Source: Flavobacteriales bacterium (GTDB lineage Bacteria; Bacteroidota; Bacteroidia; Flavobacteriales_F; PHOS-HE28). Taken from it: a stretch of DNA of 64,000 nucleotides. How positions within the stretch are numbered: the first letter of the stretch is position 1; every line of letters begins with the position of its first letter. The notes beneath the pieces were generated by a model, which worked only from the letters and a program-made list of their open reading frames with translations, made no database searches and was not told the origin of the DNA. The stretch lies in the NCBI GenBank assembly GCA_020635725.1, contig JACJZF010000007.1, positions 62,001 through 126,000 of the forward strand, in the 5' to 3' direction. The position numbers and the translations under genes are program-made. Shown piece by piece: positions 62,374 to 64,000 of the stretch.

Positions 62374-63873
62374 TCACTTCTTCGCCTTCCGCTCGCGCAA
62401 CTTGGTCACCAGGTCGGCGATCTGCTCCGCGCTCAGGCTCTTGCCCGCGATCTTCCGGTCGCCATCCACGAGGAAGATCTTCGGCGTGCTGAACACATCC
62501 CAGGTGTCGGCGTAGTTGAGGCTCTCGATGGTGGTATGCTCGGGGATGAACTTGCGCGGGTCCTTCTTCGCGTCGGCGAACACGTGCCAGGTGAGGCCCA
62601 CATTCACCCAGTCGAGCTCGTTCTCGCGGATGAACTTCTTCCAATCGGTGAAGAGGTCCTCTTCCACGGCCTTCGCCACGGCGTACACCTCGATGCCCAT
62701 GGGCTTGAGGGTCTCCTTGTACACCTTGTGGATCTCCGGCAGTTCCTTCTTGCAGTGGCCGCAGTGCGGGTCCCAGAAGATCACCACCACGAAGTCCTGC
62801 GGCAGGTCATAGTAATTGATCCAGCGCTCCTCGGTGGTATCGGTGAGCGCGAGGTATGGTGCCTTTCGCCCGATGGTGAGCGGAGCCATCTTGCGCGCCC
62901 GGGTGCACAGCGTGTCGATCTTGCCCGCGCTCATCCAGTCCACGCGGGTGGGCTGTCCTTTCGGGCAGTAGTACGTGAGCGCCATGTGCACGAACACGGC
63001 ATCCATGCCCATGATGTCGCTGGTCTCGTACTTGTGCGTGATGTTGTGCACCATGTACTGGTACACCTTCTTCGAATCTCCGGTGCGTGCGATGAGCGCA
63101 TCGGCCAGCCGGTTGATGGTGTCGGGGATCTGAGGCACCACCTTGCTGATGTACTCCTCGAACTTGTTGCCGAAGACGGGCACGTGCACGATGCGGTCGT
63201 CGGTGAGGTCGAAGTTGTCCCAGAAGTGGTCGCGGTACTGGTAATAGGCGGCTGCGCTGTCCAAGCTGCCATCAGCCTTGCGCGGCTCGGGCAGTTCCAC
63301 GGCCATGCTCATCTTCACCAGCGAAGAGGCGAGCGTGCCCGCATGGTCCTTCACCAGGTCGCGCTGGTACTGCTTCACGCGCTGGTCCAGCTCATCCATG
63401 CGCTTCTTCAGCGAGTCTCGCGCGCCGGGTTCCTTGGCGGCGTCGAGCTGCGCGCGCAGGGCATCGCCCTCGATCTTGCGGTCGTTCAGGAAGCGGATGT
63501 AGCCGATGAAGAGCTCGTTCTCCTTGCTCTGCTTCACCAGCAAGCCGGGCAGCAGGTCATCCTTGCGGGTGCTCAGCTTGATCACCGGCTCGTTCACCAC
63601 CATCTCGAAGTACTTCGGGCCGGGCACCACCACGGCGTACACGCCCGCGGCGTATCCCTTCTCATCGTTGAAGGTGGCCGTCATGCGGCCATCGACGATG
63701 GTGGTGTCGTTGTAGTAGAGCTTGCTGCCGTAGTAATTGGCGAGGTACACGGTATCGCCTTTCGCCATGCCCTCGATGCGGATCTCGATGTGCCGCTTGG
63801 GGCCGCCCTGCTGGGCCATGAGCGATGGGCTGAGCAACGCGAGTGCGAGGAGGGGGAGTGCGCGGTGGAGCAT
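62374..63873 (-). CDS. Thioredoxin-like (TlpA/DUF5106-type) envelope protein
   Basis: 499 residues from ATG 63873: signal peptide MLHRALPLLALALLSPSLMAQ, a DUF4369-like N-terminal domain, a helical middle of about 200 residues (DUF5106-like), and a C-terminal thioredoxin fold with FWDPHCGHCKKELPEIHKVY (redox pair CxxC at about 370) and a cis-Pro region FSTPKIFLVDGDRKIAGK. Periplasmic disulfide or metal-thiol exchange is likely. The start is set by a -7 box TACATTTG at 63902-63909 (minus), 28 nt upstream. Confidence 0.85.
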   Translation of the reverse strand: MLHRALPLLALALLSPSLMAQQGGPKRHIEIRIEGMAKGDTVYLANYYGSKLYYNDTTIVDGRMTATFNDEKGYAAGVYAVVVPGPKYFEMVVNEPVIKLSTRKDDLLPGLLVKQSKENELFIGYIRFLNDRKIEGDALRAQLDAAKEPGARDSLKKRMDELDQRVKQYQRDLVKDHAGTLASSLVKMSMAVELPEPRKADGSLDSAAAYYQYRDHFWDNFDLTDDRIVHVPVFGNKFEEYISKVVPQIPDTINRLADALIARTGDSKKVYQYMVHNITHKYETSDIMGMDAVFVHMALTYYCPKGQPTRVDWMSAGKIDTLCTRARKMAPLTIGRKAPYLALTDTTEERWINYYDLPQDFVVVIFWDPHCGHCKKELPEIHKVYKETLKPMGIEVYAVAKAVEEDLFTDWKKFIRENELDWVNVGLTWHVFADAKKDPRKFIPEHTTIESLNYADTWDVFSTPKIFLVDGDRKIAGKSLSAEQIADLVTKLRERKAKK

Positions 63874-63901
63874 GCTGGTGGTCACGTCGGTTTCGGCGCG
63901 G

Positions 63902-63909
63902 CAAATGTA
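63902..63909 (-). promoter_or_regulatory. -7 element TACATTTG of the thioredoxin-like gene
   Basis: Exact TAnnTTTG on the minus strand. The remaining sequence to 64000 contains no other gene. Confidence 0.55.
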
Positions 63910-64000
63910 GAAGCGCGGGCCGCGGCGCCTTCGCGAACCCTGTGCCAAGAGACGCCCCGTTGAACGCACAGGGCGCTCCAAGGGTCGTTAAGGGATGTCA

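Overview
Organism. The window looks like a chromosomal segment of a high-GC member of the Bacteroidota, most likely a Flavobacteriales-type lineage (inference). Several lines agree: three proteins end in type IX secretion (T9SS) sorting domains or form part of that machinery (an FG-GAP repeat protein, an SMP-30/NHL-like protein, a GloVer-repeat protein and the T9SS plug protein); many genes are preceded by the Bacteroidota sigma element TAnnTTTG, in three cases with a TTG 19-20 nt upstream; bacillithiol synthase BshA, a DUF349 protein, a DUF2027/Smr protein and an Na+-NQR operon are present; purine-rich ribosome binding sites are mostly absent. Layout, left half. 1-3072 carries dapF (5' truncated by the window edge), mltG and a phosphohexomutase. 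3069-8279 has a giant FG-GAP surface protein and a DUF2279 membrane protein. 8270-10668 has a NUDIX hydrolase, a TonB-C protein, a Smr protein and the RNase P RNA with its terminator. 10727-14249 has two secreted hypotheticals and a FecCD/FecE-type ABC importer. 14267-17435 has mscL and a tightly overlapping DUF349-thioesterase-lipoprotein operon. 17565-20706 has a SpoIIE-type phosphatase and P5C dehydrogenase. An 8-bp ATGGnnnn microsatellite separates pruA from a PrsW-like protease. Then come a TetR-isocitrate dehydrogenase-DUF6671 operon, a carbonic anhydrase/SulP bicarbonate pair and apaG. Accessory core. 30441-30965 is a 42-bp minisatellite, followed at 31280-44212 by a type I restriction-modification locus. 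Between hsdM/hsdS and hsdR sit four extra genes that are visibly more AT-rich: a RelA/SpoT-type nucleotide synthetase, a GIY-YIG/DUF4357 nuclease, a 1477-residue membrane KAP-like P-loop ATPase and a coiled-coil membrane protein. This composite defence island is the best candidate for an undescribed system. Right half. 44284-46853 has a T9SS GloVer protein and two small hypotheticals. 47045-49898 is an arsenic locus (ArsR, ArsM and a fusion of a thioredoxin-linked arsenate reductase with an acetolactate decarboxylase domain), controlled by two dyads placed exactly over the arsR promoter. A nonsense-mutated KOW-type small gene follows. 50174-51457 encodes the T9SS plug protein. 51473-59101 is the complete nqrABCDEF-apbE operon, interrupted between nqrD and nqrE by a four-helix-bundle element flanked by GT-rich and CA-rich repeats. 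A PIN/antitoxin pair, a small cysteine-rich NqrM-like membrane protein, bshA, two small membrane proteins and a thioredoxin-like lipid/outer-envelope redox protein close the window. All long open frames antisense to these genes are products of the high GC content and are left out.
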